A DNA stretch of 64,000 nucleotides, from positions 18,265 to 82,264 of the forward strand of contig NZ_WUEK01000017.1 of NCBI RefSeq assembly GCF_009823805.1, written 5' to 3'. The notes under the pieces were generated by a model that saw only the letters and a list, made by a program, of their open reading frames with translations, ran no database searches and was not told the origin of the DNA. This stretch comes from Nocardioides flavescens. GTDB taxonomy: Bacteria; Actinomycetota; Actinomycetes; Propionibacteriales; Nocardioidaceae. Shown here in pieces: positions 28,634-36,787 of this stretch. Each line of letters starts with the position of its first letter. The stretch's first letter is position 1. Made by a program: the position numbers and the translations under genes.

Positions 28634-29656
28634 ATGGCGTTCCGCGCCGTCCAGTGGGCCACCGGTGCCATGGGCACCGCCTGCCTGCGCAGCATGCTCG
28701 ACCACCCGGGGGTCGAGGTGGTCGGCTGCTACGTCTACAGCGCCGCCAAGGCCGGCCGCGACGTCGGCGAGCTCGCCGGGCGCGAGGCGATCGGCGTGCT
28801 GTCGACCGACTCCGTCGACGAGATCGTGGCGCTGCGCCCCGACGTGGTGGTGCACGCCGGGCGGATCGGGCCCTACGGCAGCCACGACCCCGAGATCCTG
28901 CGGCTGCTGGAGGCGGGGGTCAACGTGCTCTCGCTCAACGGCTACAGCGACCCCGCGTGGCACGTCGGCGAACGCCTCGACGCGCTGCGCGACGCGGGGG
29001 AGCGCGGCGGCGCGACGCTGATGGGGGCGGGGCTCAACCCCGGGTTCCTCGGCGAGCAGCTCGCCGTCGTCGTCAGCGGCCTCACCAACCGGGTCGACCA
29101 CGTCGAGCTCGTCGAGCACGCCGACAGCCGCGCGATCCGCGACCCGGCGTACCTCTTCGGCGCGCTGGGGTTCGGCGCCGACCCGAGCGCTCCGCCGCCG
29201 GCCGCGCCGGCGCTGGACGGGATGTTCTCCGAGGTGGTCGCGGCGCTCGCCGAGCGGCTGAGCATCGAGCTCGACGCGATCGAGCCCGACCACCTGCTGC
29301 ACGCCGCCCCGGAGGACGTCGAGCTGCGCGCGGGCACGGTCGCCGCGGGCACGGTCAGCCACCTCAACTGGCGCTGGCACGGCGTCGCCGCGGGCACGCG
29401 CCGCATCACGCTGTCGATCCACTGGTACGTCGAGACGAGCCACCTCGACGATCCCGAGCCGCCGCTGTGGACGGTGCACGTGACCGGCCACCCCGGCGTA
29501 CGCGTCCACCTCGAGCTCGAGAAGCACCCCGACGACACCACCCGGATGCCGGCGGAGCCCTACGCCGTCGGCGCCTCGGTGGTCAACGCGATCCCGCACG
29601 TCGTCGCCGCCGACCCGGGGGTCGCGCTGCGGCCCGCCGTGACCCCTGCCTGGTGA
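28634..29656 (+). CDS. NAD(P)-binding dihydrodipicolinate-reductase-like protein
   Basis: A 340-residue Rossmann protein starting MAFRAVQWATGAMGTACLRSMLDHPGVEVVG, with the dinucleotide loop ATGAMG. The pattern of N-terminal DapB-like domain and long C-terminal domain matches a family annotated as dihydrodipicolinate-reductase-like or NAD(P)H-dependent amine dehydrogenase-like. It often sits in actinobacterial lipid or steroid catabolism regions. GAGGAGGACC precedes the ATG. It may reduce a ketone or imine; the substrate is not evident. Confidence 0.75.
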   Translation: MAFRAVQWATGAMGTACLRSMLDHPGVEVVGCYVYSAAKAGRDVGELAGREAIGVLSTDSVDEIVALRPDVVVHAGRIGPYGSHDPEILRLLEAGVNVLSLNGYSDPAWHVGERLDALRDAGERGGATLMGAGLNPGFLGEQLAVVVSGLTNRVDHVELVEHADSRAIRDPAYLFGALGFGADPSAPPPAAPALDGMFSEVVAALAERLSIELDAIEPDHLLHAAPEDVELRAGTVAAGTVSHLNWRWHGVAAGTRRITLSIHWYVETSHLDDPEPPLWTVHVTGHPGVRVHLELEKHPDDTTRMPAEPYAVGASVVNAIPHVVAADPGVALRPAVTPAW

Positions 29657-29666
29657 GGAGCCACCG

Positions 29667-30644
29667 ATGACCGCCCTGGACCCCACCCTCGACGCCGACG
29701 CGGTCGACGCCGAGGCCGCCCGCAAGGACACCGTCGGCTGGAGCCGGCTGGGCTACGAGATGCGTGAGCCCACCTGGGACAACGCCGACCTGGTCCACGT
29801 CGCCGGCCGCACCGTCGTCGTCACCGGAGCGACCGCCGGCCTCGGCCTGGCCACCGCCGAACGCCTCGTCACCCTCGGCGCCCACGTCGTCCTCGTCTCG
29901 CGCGACGCGGCCAAGCTCGAGCGCGTCGCCGCCGAGATCGAGTCGCACACCGGCCGCCCGGTGAAGGCGTGGGTGCAGTGCGACCTCGGCTCGCTCGCCT
30001 CGGTGCGCGCCGCCGCGGCCGAGCTGCTCGAGCGCCTCGACGAGATCCACGTGCTGGTCAACAACGCCGGCATCCTCATCCACGAGCACCTCATGACCGA
30101 GGACGGCTTCGAGAAGGTCTGGGCGACCAACCTCCTCGGCCCCTACCTGCTCACCGAGCTGCTGATGGACCGCCTGGTCGCGAGCGCCCCGGCGCGGGTG
30201 ATCGAGGTGACCTCGGGCGGGATGTACTCCCAGCGCATCGACGTCGTCGACCACCAGACGCTGGAGCAGGAGTACGACGGCCGCGCGGTCTACTCCCGCA
30301 CCAAGCGCGGCCAAGTGATCCTCACCGAGCTGCGCGCCGAGCAGCACCGCGACTCCGGCGTCGTCTTCCACTCCATGCACCCCGGCTGGGCGGCCACCCC
30401 CGGCGTCTACGACTCGATCCCCGACTTCGCCGCGAAGTTCGAGGACGTCCTGCGCACCCCCGCCCAAGGCGCCGACACCATCGTTTGGCTCGCTGCTGCT
30501 GATGAGCCCGCTAGGTCGTCCGGGCTCCTGTGGCAGGACCGGCGGGCTCGGGAGACGCACCGGGACGAGTCGACGAAGGAGACGGCGGAGGAGCGGGCGC
30601 GGCTGATCGAGCTGCTACGTGAGCAGTCGCAACCGATCAGCTGA
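29667..30644 (+). CDS. short-chain dehydrogenase/reductase
   Basis: A 325-residue SDR. The cofactor loop TGATAGLG is near residues 53-60, NNAG near 132, and the catalytic Tyr-Lys pair is in YSRTKRG. The N-terminal 45 residues before the Rossmann fold and the C-terminal helix are typical of retinol-dehydrogenase-like SDRs (DHRS12 type). It is the last catabolic gene before the island; the DNA becomes less GC-rich after its end. Confidence 0.87.
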   Translation: MTALDPTLDADAVDAEAARKDTVGWSRLGYEMREPTWDNADLVHVAGRTVVVTGATAGLGLATAERLVTLGAHVVLVSRDAAKLERVAAEIESHTGRPVKAWVQCDLGSLASVRAAAAELLERLDEIHVLVNNAGILIHEHLMTEDGFEKVWATNLLGPYLLTELLMDRLVASAPARVIEVTSGGMYSQRIDVVDHQTLEQEYDGRAVYSRTKRGQVILTELRAEQHRDSGVVFHSMHPGWAATPGVYDSIPDFAAKFEDVLRTPAQGADTIVWLAAADEPARSSGLLWQDRRARETHRDESTKETAEERARLIELLREQSQPIS

Positions 30645-30866
30645 ACCTTGCTCGCGCTACACCACACCGCTGGCCGAGCAGCGAGCCCTGGCGAGCGTCG
30701 TCGAGACCACCTTCGCCTCTCGACTCGCAGTGGGCGCTGTCCGGTTCGAATGGGCCACAGTCGGCCGGCCCAAGGGCAACCGGGCCGTGCTCTGATCTGT
30801 CCTGGTCCACACTGTTGGACGAGAGCCACGGCTGACTTTGGTGATCGGCCGCATCCAGCGCTGGAG
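30645..30866. other. non-coding left edge of the defence island
   Basis: No supported gene. The stretch marks the change from catabolic genes to island genes. It contains a tRNA-T-loop-like word (GGTTCGAAT) at 30743-30751 but no matching tRNA body, so it could at most be a remnant. Confidence 0.5.
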
Positions 30867-31423
30867 ATGACTGTGGACGACATCCGCGTCTCGAAGCGAC
30901 TGTCGCTCGCGCTCCGCCACCAACCAGGGTCGGTCGGCGTCGAGCTCGACCGCGAGGGATGGGTCGATGTCAGCGTGCTCCTGGACGCATTGGCAGCCCA
31001 CGGCACCACGCTGTCCCGCGTCGACCTGGCTCGCGTCGTCGAGGAGAGCGACAAGCAGCGCTTCGAGTGGGACGTCGAGGCTGATCGCATTCGTGCCCGC
31101 CAGGGCCACAGCGCGACGTGGACCTCGGCCTGGAGCCGGCGGTGCCACCGGCGGTCCTCTTCCACGGCACGCCGGTCCGCAACGTCGACTCGATCCTGCG
31201 TGACGGGCTCGAACGCCGTCGACGCCACCACGTCCACCTGTCAGCCGACGAGGACACGGCCCACCGGGTCGGCTCGCGTCGCGGCGAGCACGTCGTACTG
31301 CGGGTCGATGCATCAGCGATGGACGCTATGGGCCACGAGTTCTGGACGAGCTCGAACGGTGTCTGGCTCACCGACGCCGTCCCGCCGGCGTATCTCAGCG
31401 TCATAGATGAGGACCTCCGCTGA
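30867..31423 (+). pseudogene. kptA: RNA 2'-phosphotransferase (KptA/Tpt1), frameshifted
   Basis: KptA uses NAD+ to remove a 2'-phosphate from RNA and has an ADP-ribosyltransferase fold. The first part (ATG at 30867) shows KRLSLALRHQPGSVGVELDREGWVDV with the catalytic RH pair, then RIRARQGHS. The family continues after GHS with VDLGLEP, which is found in another frame: DLGLEPAVPPAVLFHGTPV, then HVHLSADEDTAHRVG and NGVWLTDAVPPAYL. Losing one base near 31114-31118 explains it; the total of 557 bases is one short of 186 codons. All other motifs are intact, so the break is recent or a sequencing error. It is the first island gene. Confidence 0.85.
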
Positions 31424-31586
31424 GGCCGTACCAAAGTCCTCAGGCAGCGGCTCCTGCCAGTCCGACGACCGAGCAACTAGAGGCCTTGCGGCCTTGCTGC
31501 GCGGCGCGTCCATCCGCCGCTTGTCAGCCTGAGGTGGCCTCCGACGAAGATGCGGCGATCGGTGAACCGTCACTGCTCCGCTCGCA
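31424..31586. other. spacer between convergent genes, nothing recognised
   Basis: About 160 bases between the end of kptA and the end of the minus-strand pair. A weak stem around GGCCTTGCGGCC (31484-31495) is visible; no gene is supported. Confidence 0.4.
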
Positions 31587-32399
31587 CTACTGAGAACGTC
31601 CACCGACATCGGACGGAGGTTCCTGATCTACAGCGAGCCGCATGCCAGCAAGGACAGCCACCCGCGCGGGCGTCGGGTCGGTCCCTTGCATACGAGTTAC
31701 CAAGTCGGCATCCGTGCGGGCGGCCACAACGCCGATGGCCAGCAACTCCGGGTCAATCAAGGGCACCGAGGAAACGAATCTCTCCCACCGCCAGGTGTCG
31801 TACACCTGCGCCGCGCGGACGGTCTCGTCGGAGAGTTCAATGACGCGGTCTAACGCCGCGGCTGCCTCCGCGATCATTCCCTCTGACGCCGCGACCGCGA
31901 ACGCCGACACAGCGCGCGCAGGCGCGCCCAACGCGGTCCAGCCAGCGCTGGGTCCGTCATTGAACTGCAATCCGGCATCCCAACCGGATCGCGAGTTCTC
32001 GCGTACCAGTTCTTGTAATGCGTAGGCCCGAATCAACGACGACATAGCGGGGCTAGGGGGCCCGATGGTCGAACCGCCCTCCTGTACTTGTCGCGGTTCC
32101 CAAACGCCGCCCGACGCCATGCCCACAACCCATGCCTCGGGTGCTGCTGCCGCCTCAAAGAAAGCCGCGGCTTGTGCGAGCCGCTCACTCGCTGCGGTTG
32201 GCTCGACCACTGCAAGCAGCGTTGCAGCATCTGTCAGCGTCGTGGCTAGCATCAATCGGTCTTCGTCGGTCGCGTCGGCTCGCTCGGCGCGCGGTGACTC
32301 GAAGTCGTCCGCATAGGCAGCAAGACTGAAGCCAACTTGACCGACGGCTTGCGCATCGACACCCAGCGCACGGAACCAGTCTGTCGGCGTTTCGCTCAC
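31587..32399 (-). CDS. hypothetical protein, partner of the gene at 32396
   Basis: A 270-residue, alanine-rich, mostly helical soluble protein (SETPTDWFRALGVDAQ...TLLAVVEPTAASERLAQAAAFFEAAAAPEAW). No family was recognised. The GTG at 32399 overlaps the stop of the upstream gene by 4 bases, so the two are co-translated, as in toxin-immunity or toxin-antitoxin pairs. A long open frame upstream of this start is a shadow of the partner gene. Codon use is less GC-biased than in the flanks. Confidence 0.65.
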   Translation of the reverse strand: MSETPTDWFRALGVDAQAVGQVGFSLAAYADDFESPRAERADATDEDRLMLATTLTDAATLLAVVEPTAASERLAQAAAFFEAAAAPEAWVVGMASGGVWEPRQVQEGGSTIGPPSPAMSSLIRAYALQELVRENSRSGWDAGLQFNDGPSAGWTALGAPARAVSAFAVAASEGMIAEAAAALDRVIELSDETVRAAQVYDTWRWERFVSSVPLIDPELLAIGVVAARTDADLVTRMQGTDPTPARVAVLAGMRLAVDQEPPSDVGGRSQ

Positions 32400-33016
32400 A
32401 AGACCTCCCTGATAGCGGCATGCCCATCTGGTGCAACGAAACGGGGGTTGAGCCACTGCTGAACGGGTCTCGCGCGACGAGCCTTCGAGCCTGGGGGTCG
32501 GGCGGTCAAGTCCCAGCGCTCGAGCCAGGCCAGCTGAGTTGTCGGTACCTGAATCTTCGCGGTCACCTCGCCCTGCCCGTGGAACCGTCGGAAAGGGGCG
32601 TACTGGTTGAGGTCTCTGACCTCCTCCGCGAAGCTCTGTAGCGCGACGTCCGAATGAGGAAGCACGGGTACCCAACCGGCGAAGATGTGTCCATCCGTCG
32701 TGTAGTTGCGCGTCGCATATGTCAATGCTGTTCGCTGCGCTGACACGACGCGGTTGGTGCCATAGCCACGCGCACGCGCGGTTCTCATCCGCACTCCAGC
32801 GGTGAGAGAGATGAACGGCGTCGTGCTGTGGACAGCACTGTAGTTGTCCAGATGATCCTCCAGCGCCTGGTCGGTAAGTTTTGCGGCTACTTGAGTAGGA
32901 GTAATGGTCTTCGCGTTGCGCCACCACTCACAGATCAGGCCCCTTTCAAGCAAGAGGTCCACAGCTTCAGCATCCGTTAGTCCGCTGACGCCCTTGCGAA
33001 ACCACTGAAACCACAT
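32396..33016 (-). CDS. possible ADP-ribosyltransferase-fold protein of the defence island
   Basis: A 206-residue protein. The middle reads NYSAVHSTTPFISLTAGV, then AQRTALTYATRNYTTDGHIFAGWV, and later QGEVTAKIQVPTTQLAWL. This order (TPFIS-like strand, helix with A..YA, strand, then a late Glu before a strand) is like that of many small ADP-ribosyltransferases, with the Glu in GEVTA as the candidate catalytic residue. I base this on pattern memory only. It is the first gene of a pair and neighbours kptA, which has the same fold. Alternative: an unrelated hypothetical protein. Confidence 0.55.
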   Translation of the reverse strand: MWFQWFRKGVSGLTDAEAVDLLLERGLICEWWRNAKTITPTQVAAKLTDQALEDHLDNYSAVHSTTPFISLTAGVRMRTARARGYGTNRVVSAQRTALTYATRNYTTDGHIFAGWVPVLPHSDVALQSFAEEVRDLNQYAPFRRFHGQGEVTAKIQVPTTQLAWLERWDLTARPPGSKARRARPVQQWLNPRFVAPDGHAAIREVL

Positions 33017-33124
33017 GGTGCACGACTATGGCAGACCGCCGCGAGCCGAGGGCACCTTCCCGCAATTGGCCGTTTTTTGGTCGAATGAGGGATGAAGCGT
33101 CATACCGCCGCCTGCCGGCCGCAC

Positions 33125-33141
33125 GGATCTGCCGAGATCCG
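33125..33141 (+). repeat. cassette-boundary-like site A (GGATCTGCCG plus AGATCCG)
   Basis: The fullest copy of the island repeat: CGGATCT (33124-33130), GCCG, AGATCCG (33135-33141) form a perfect palindrome. The following bases contain GTCACTCCGGCCC at 33157, comparable with ATCACTCTGCCGG after the half site at 39258. It lies between the ART-like gene and the CBASS operon. Confidence 0.65.
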
Positions 33142-33153
33142 GATGTCGCCAGA

Positions 33154-33180
33154 CGCGTCACTCCGGCCCAGAGTGACGCG
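33154..33180 (-). terminator. hairpin downstream of the CBASS operon
   Basis: Perfect 10-base arms CGCGTCACTC (33154-33163) and GAGTGACGCG (33171-33180) with a 7-base loop, 54 bases beyond the CD-NTase stop. It fits a terminator of the minus-strand operon and also overlaps the right flank of site A. Confidence 0.6.
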
Positions 33181-33233
33181 CCGGCGCACCCACCACGGCT
33201 GGACGGTTGAGGCTCCTGGTTTCGGGTTCCGAC

Positions 33234-34601
33234 TCAGACGATGCGGACCTCGTGATGGTCGCTGGCGACCACTACGCCGTTCTTCACCACGTACGCCTCG
33301 ACGTAGTGCACGCCCGGGTACCGCGTCGACTCGCGGTGCTCGTTTCGGTTCACGCTGCCGTGGTGAAAGATCCTGCCGCGCAGTTGACCGACCTTCTCGG
33401 CTGCGGCTCCGCGGTTGCGGACCTTCCACCACACCTCGTAGTCGCCGGGAACGTCGGTGGTCAGCCGGAACTTCAGGTTGTGACCCGGCCGCACGACCCG
33501 GGCCTTGCGAAGGGACCGGTCACGGAGGTGTCCGACGATGAACGCGTCAATGCGTGCGTAGTGGCGGCGGTTGATCGTCGCCTTGTCCTCGATGAAGTCT
33601 TCGTCGGGTGCAGGGACCGCGAGCGCCTTGCTCTGCATGCCGCCCGAGGCGGTCAGTGCCCGCTTGCTGATGATGGAGGCCCGCTGGTCGTTGACCACGC
33701 TGGCAGCGAACTCCGGACCGAACAGCTTCTGCCAGGTGGCGACGGCCTCGTCCGGGTCGGAGGCCTGCAGGTCGAGGGCTTCGCGAGCCCAAACGGCGTA
33801 GTCGTGGACCTTGCGCTTGAACGTCTGGTACTTCGCTTCTTCCCATCTGTGGTTGAAGCTGGTTCCCGGGCACGACGGATCGTGAATCAGCGGCATCTCG
33901 TTATGGGCGGAGAGCCGGTCGTCGAGGTCTTCGAGCATCGCGACCAGGGCATTGGGCAGGTCATCGTATTCGTCGCTGCCGTCAGTCCACACGCTTTCCC
34001 CGAAAAGCACGGTCAAGATCACCGACGGGCAGTCGAAGGTGTCCTTGAAGTCGCGCAGCCACTTGAACAGACGGATCACCCGACGCAGCTGGCCGTTGGC
34101 CAGGTCGTCGCGCTCCCGCATCCAGTCGGTAAATCCGAGCGGGTTGGTTTCCTCGAACTTGTTCTCGTCGAAGACCATGATGACCTGGGTGCCGTCGTCG
34201 AGGGTGACGCACGGGACGACGTCGACGTGGCAGAAGTTTGCGTACTGGATCCGGATGCATCGGTTCTTCCGAATGAGCATATTCGTGTAGGTCGAGTTGC
34301 GGCGGTAGGCACCGCGAACCTGCTTCAGGTACTCGCGCGGGTCGTACTCCCACTCAGGCACCGGGCTCAGGTGTAGCAGGAAGTCGGCGTCGAACTCGTC
34401 GTTCTCGCCAACCGGCTCGATGATCGTTCGGTGCGCCCAGGAGCCTTGCGGTAGGTGTTCCTTGTAGAGCGGACCGACCTCTTCGTCGTCCTGGAACGCC
34501 TTCACGATCTTTTCGACACGTTCGTCTAGCAGGTTGAGCTTGTGCGGCTTCAGGTTGACCGTGGAGACCAGGAACGCGTGGAAGTGGGCGTCGAAGTCCA
34601 T
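33234..34601 (-). CDS. CBASS CD-NTase (cGAS/DncV-like nucleotidyltransferase) with C-terminal sensor domain
   Basis: A 455-residue enzyme that makes a cyclic oligonucleotide alarm signal on phage infection. The nucleotidyltransferase core has GS at residues 53-54 (PQGSWAHRTI), the metal-binding DAD at 71-73, and the third Asp at 127 (CHVDVVP). The last 80 residues (about 374-455: DYEVWWKVRNRGAAAEKVGQ..., RYPGVHYVEAYVVKNG) match the adenylyl/guanylyl and SMODS C-terminal sensor (AGS-C) domain. The exact clade and product are not decidable by eye. Its ATG is 1 base after the effector stop, with GGAGG inside the effector's last codons, so both are made together. Confidence 0.9.
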   Translation of the reverse strand: MDFDAHFHAFLVSTVNLKPHKLNLLDERVEKIVKAFQDDEEVGPLYKEHLPQGSWAHRTIIEPVGENDEFDADFLLHLSPVPEWEYDPREYLKQVRGAYRRNSTYTNMLIRKNRCIRIQYANFCHVDVVPCVTLDDGTQVIMVFDENKFEETNPLGFTDWMRERDDLANGQLRRVIRLFKWLRDFKDTFDCPSVILTVLFGESVWTDGSDEYDDLPNALVAMLEDLDDRLSAHNEMPLIHDPSCPGTSFNHRWEEAKYQTFKRKVHDYAVWAREALDLQASDPDEAVATWQKLFGPEFAASVVNDQRASIISKRALTASGGMQSKALAVPAPDEDFIEDKATINRRHYARIDAFIVGHLRDRSLRKARVVRPGHNLKFRLTTDVPGDYEVWWKVRNRGAAAEKVGQLRGRIFHHGSVNRNEHRESTRYPGVHYVEAYVVKNGVVVASDHHEVRIV

Positions 34602-34602
34602 C

Positions 34603-35763
34603 TCAAACCTCCAGCGCTACGGTGTAGCCCTGCTGCGTGCGGTCGTAGGTGACGAGTGTCGGGCGCAGCGCATCGGACTTCAGGGACCGGCCCAGTTCGA
34701 TCGCGCCGGCCAGCGGTAGCGCACCCAAGACGTGCAGCCGCTTGATGTGCTTGTGGGTGGTCTCGAGATCGGTGAAGAAGCCTCGGAGTGCGGCGACGAA
34801 CCGGGCGAGGACCTCGGCGCCGGCGAAGACGTCCTCTGCCGGTCCAGTGTCGGGGCTGATAGTCCACCGAGCAGCGTCGTGCAGCTCTGCGGGCAGGTCG
34901 GTGACGGGGGTCGTTCCCGACAGGTTCGTGATCAGGACCGCGTCCTCGTACAGGCCGGCGTCCAGATTCTGCCCGGCTGACGGATCGGGGTCGTGGGTGA
35001 CCGTGAAGTCGGTCGCAGCGGTCGAGTCGGGCCACTGCCAGTCGTCGGTGCTGCGGTGCCGCTGGTAGATGTCCGCGGGGATGCCGTCGTTGAGCTTCCA
35101 GCCAAGGTAGATGAGCAACGGCAGCCGAGCGATCGCGAAGACGCTCACGTGGTCAATGTCGCCGCTGGCGATGCCAGGCATCACCCGGGTCTCCAGCGCC
35201 GCGTCGATGCGACGGGTGGCGGTCCGGTAGTAGGTCTCCTCGAGCGGGTACTCGCCGTCAACCTGGAGCAAGTCGATCTCCACACCCTGCCGGTCGTAGG
35301 CCTCTACGAAGAATGGGAACCGGCCGGCGCAGCGGATGACGGCTTCCGCCGCGGCCTTGCGAGGAAGTTGCATGACGTCGCCGCGGATGGTGCCGGCGAG
35401 CCGCACGATCGCGGTACGGCTGTCGCGCAGCAGCCCGGTCTGCGTCTTGATATCAGTTTCGTGCTTGCGCTTGAGGTCGCGCAGTAGGTCAACGTCGAGA
35501 ATGCCTTCCACGCGCTTCTTGTCGATCTCGGTGTGGCACAGCGAGCAGGCGAGCATGAGGTTGTCGATGTCGTCGCGGTCCTCGACCGGCATCGGATGTT
35601 CTCCGCGGGCCGAGTTAGCCGAGTCTTCCCGCCCGACGATGTGGGCGCGTTCGCCGAGAGGCACCTCGACAGCGCTCAGGGCCCCTTCGAGCAGGTACGC
35701 CTTGCACAACGTGCAGCGTCCGCCGGCGCGTACCCAGAGGGTTCGCCGTTCAAGTTCGCTCAC
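34603..35763 (-). CDS. cap5: CBASS effector: HNH endonuclease fused to SAVED domain (Cap5-like)
   Basis: A 386-residue DNase switched on by a cyclic nucleotide. The N-terminal HNH part has Cys17-x2-Cys20, His41 (RAHIVG), Asn68 (DNLMLAC) and Cys73-x2-Cys76-His77, a zinc-supported HNH site. The remaining 270 residues form a SAVED domain, ending in the typical LHVLGALPLAGAIELGRSLKS and TYDRTQQGY. No ubiquitin-like (Cap2/Cap3) or HORMA/TRIP13 genes are adjacent, so this is a minimal two-gene CBASS. The GTG at 35763 is chosen with AAGG about 10 bases upstream; a GTG three codons earlier (35772) is also possible. Confidence 0.9.
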   Translation of the reverse strand: MSELERRTLWVRAGGRCTLCKAYLLEGALSAVEVPLGERAHIVGREDSANSARGEHPMPVEDRDDIDNLMLACSLCHTEIDKKRVEGILDVDLLRDLKRKHETDIKTQTGLLRDSRTAIVRLAGTIRGDVMQLPRKAAAEAVIRCAGRFPFFVEAYDRQGVEIDLLQVDGEYPLEETYYRTATRRIDAALETRVMPGIASGDIDHVSVFAIARLPLLIYLGWKLNDGIPADIYQRHRSTDDWQWPDSTAATDFTVTHDPDPSAGQNLDAGLYEDAVLITNLSGTTPVTDLPAELHDAARWTISPDTGPAEDVFAGAEVLARFVAALRGFFTDLETTHKHIKRLHVLGALPLAGAIELGRSLKSDALRPTLVTYDRTQQGYTVALEV

Positions 35764-36206
35764 GCTGACCACACCTTCTACGCCGGCGACACCCTGTCGG
35801 TGCCGTCGAGTTCGACGGTCTCAGACGGTGCCGAGAAACGGGCCTCGGGCACTCAGCTCGACAGAAGGCCCGTCTTCACCACATGTGGTTCATCGTGTCC
35901 CGCGAGCCACTACATGTTGTGGCGACACGCCGGTCATACGAACACATGATCGAAAGATCCTGCTTGGCGGTTGTCGCGGGTCACTGAGAAGGCTCGGCAT
36001 CAATCTTGGCGCACCACGTGGACCGGTTATCTGGAATGCTTCAACGCCGTGCGGACCAAGCGGCGCGATCGTAGAGTTGAGCAGTGCGCGTGTCAGAGCT
36101 CGAGCGCTCGGCGACGCTCGGGGTGGTCCTGCTAGAAAGCACGTTCCTAGCTCGCACGAGTCCGCTGTAGCGCAGGCTGGGTAGGTCGGCGCACGACAAT
36201 GACACG
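35764..36206. promoter_or_regulatory. upstream region of the CBASS operon with two ACATGT palindromes
   Basis: A 443-base stretch with no supported gene between divergent genes. It contains a perfect 12-base palindrome ACCACATGTGGT (35878-35889) and an imperfect one, CCACTACATGTTGTGG (35907-35922), sharing the core ACATGT, and flanking CGTGTC/GACACG arms (35895-35900 and 35923-35928). These could bind a regulator of CBASS expression, but no regulator gene is next to them. The rest (35950-36206) shows nothing I can name. Confidence 0.4.
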
Positions 36207-36704
36207 GTGACCGACACATCGACCGCTGCCCTCGTCGCTGCATCTGGCGGAGTTGGCGCGTTTCTTGGCGCGAGCCTGACGACCTACTTCAACATCCGGA
36301 CCCAGGACAGGACGCACCGTCGCGAGCAACTGCTTCGTGATGCAGAGGTACTAGGCCCGATCCGCGAGTACCTTGAGATCCTAATCAACCCCGAGCGGCT
36401 TGCCGTCAACGCACCGGCTGATGACCAAGAGGCCAAGGCCTTCTATGAGCGACTGATTTCACGGCGAGACCTACACCTAGCCGCGATGAACGTCATGGCA
36501 TCAGGTCACCCGGACGCCAACGTCCGGGCGGTCGCCAAGGAGTTCGCAAATGAACTCTTCAATGCCGGCCACAGCGCCGGCTGGGTGCTGCGCGATCCAC
36601 TGCCAGTTGGCCGTCTCCGAGACGCTGCTATCCAAGACCATCAGAACGCCCTCGAGTTGCTCGACGAGCTTCACCATCTCTCCACCGCCTACGGCGACAA
36701 GTAG
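36207..36704 (+). CDS. membrane-anchored hypothetical protein
   Basis: A 165-residue protein with one N-terminal hydrophobic segment (STAALVAASGGVGAFLGASLTTYF, residues 4-27) followed by a soluble helical domain (RTHRREQLLRDAEVLGPIREYLEIL...). This one-TM-plus-helices layout is common among small island proteins of unknown role. The start is GTG. It is divergent from the CBASS operon. No motif was recognised. Confidence 0.6.
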   Translation: MTDTSTAALVAASGGVGAFLGASLTTYFNIRTQDRTHRREQLLRDAEVLGPIREYLEILINPERLAVNAPADDQEAKAFYERLISRRDLHLAAMNVMASGHPDANVRAVAKEFANELFNAGHSAGWVLRDPLPVGRLRDAAIQDHQNALELLDELHHLSTAYGDK

Positions 36705-36740
36705 CCGACAGTCTTCTAGCCCGGTTCAACGTCGGGCTTG

Positions 36741-36766
36741 CCGATCCGCAGAGGCGGCCCTTGGAT
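36741..36766 (+). repeat. weak, degenerate copy of the island site (F)
   Basis: CTTGCCGATCCGCAGAGGCGG is comparable with CTGCCGAGATCCAGAGGGCCGG at 39258: both have GCC, GATCC, AGAGG and GGCC in order. It lies between two genes, like the other copies, but without the palindrome, so it may be chance. Confidence 0.2.
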
Positions 36767-36787
36767 TACTGCGGGAGGATCCGATAC

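Noticed and set aside
30738..30757. T-loop-like word GGTTCGAAT suggesting a tRNA or tRNA-derived attachment site at the left island edge
   Set aside because: No acceptor, D-arm or anticodon arm pairs could be found around it, and no copy is present at the right edge.
31484..31495. GGCCTTGCGGCC stem as a terminator for kptA
   Set aside because: The stem is only four pairs with no tail and is not better than chance in this base composition.
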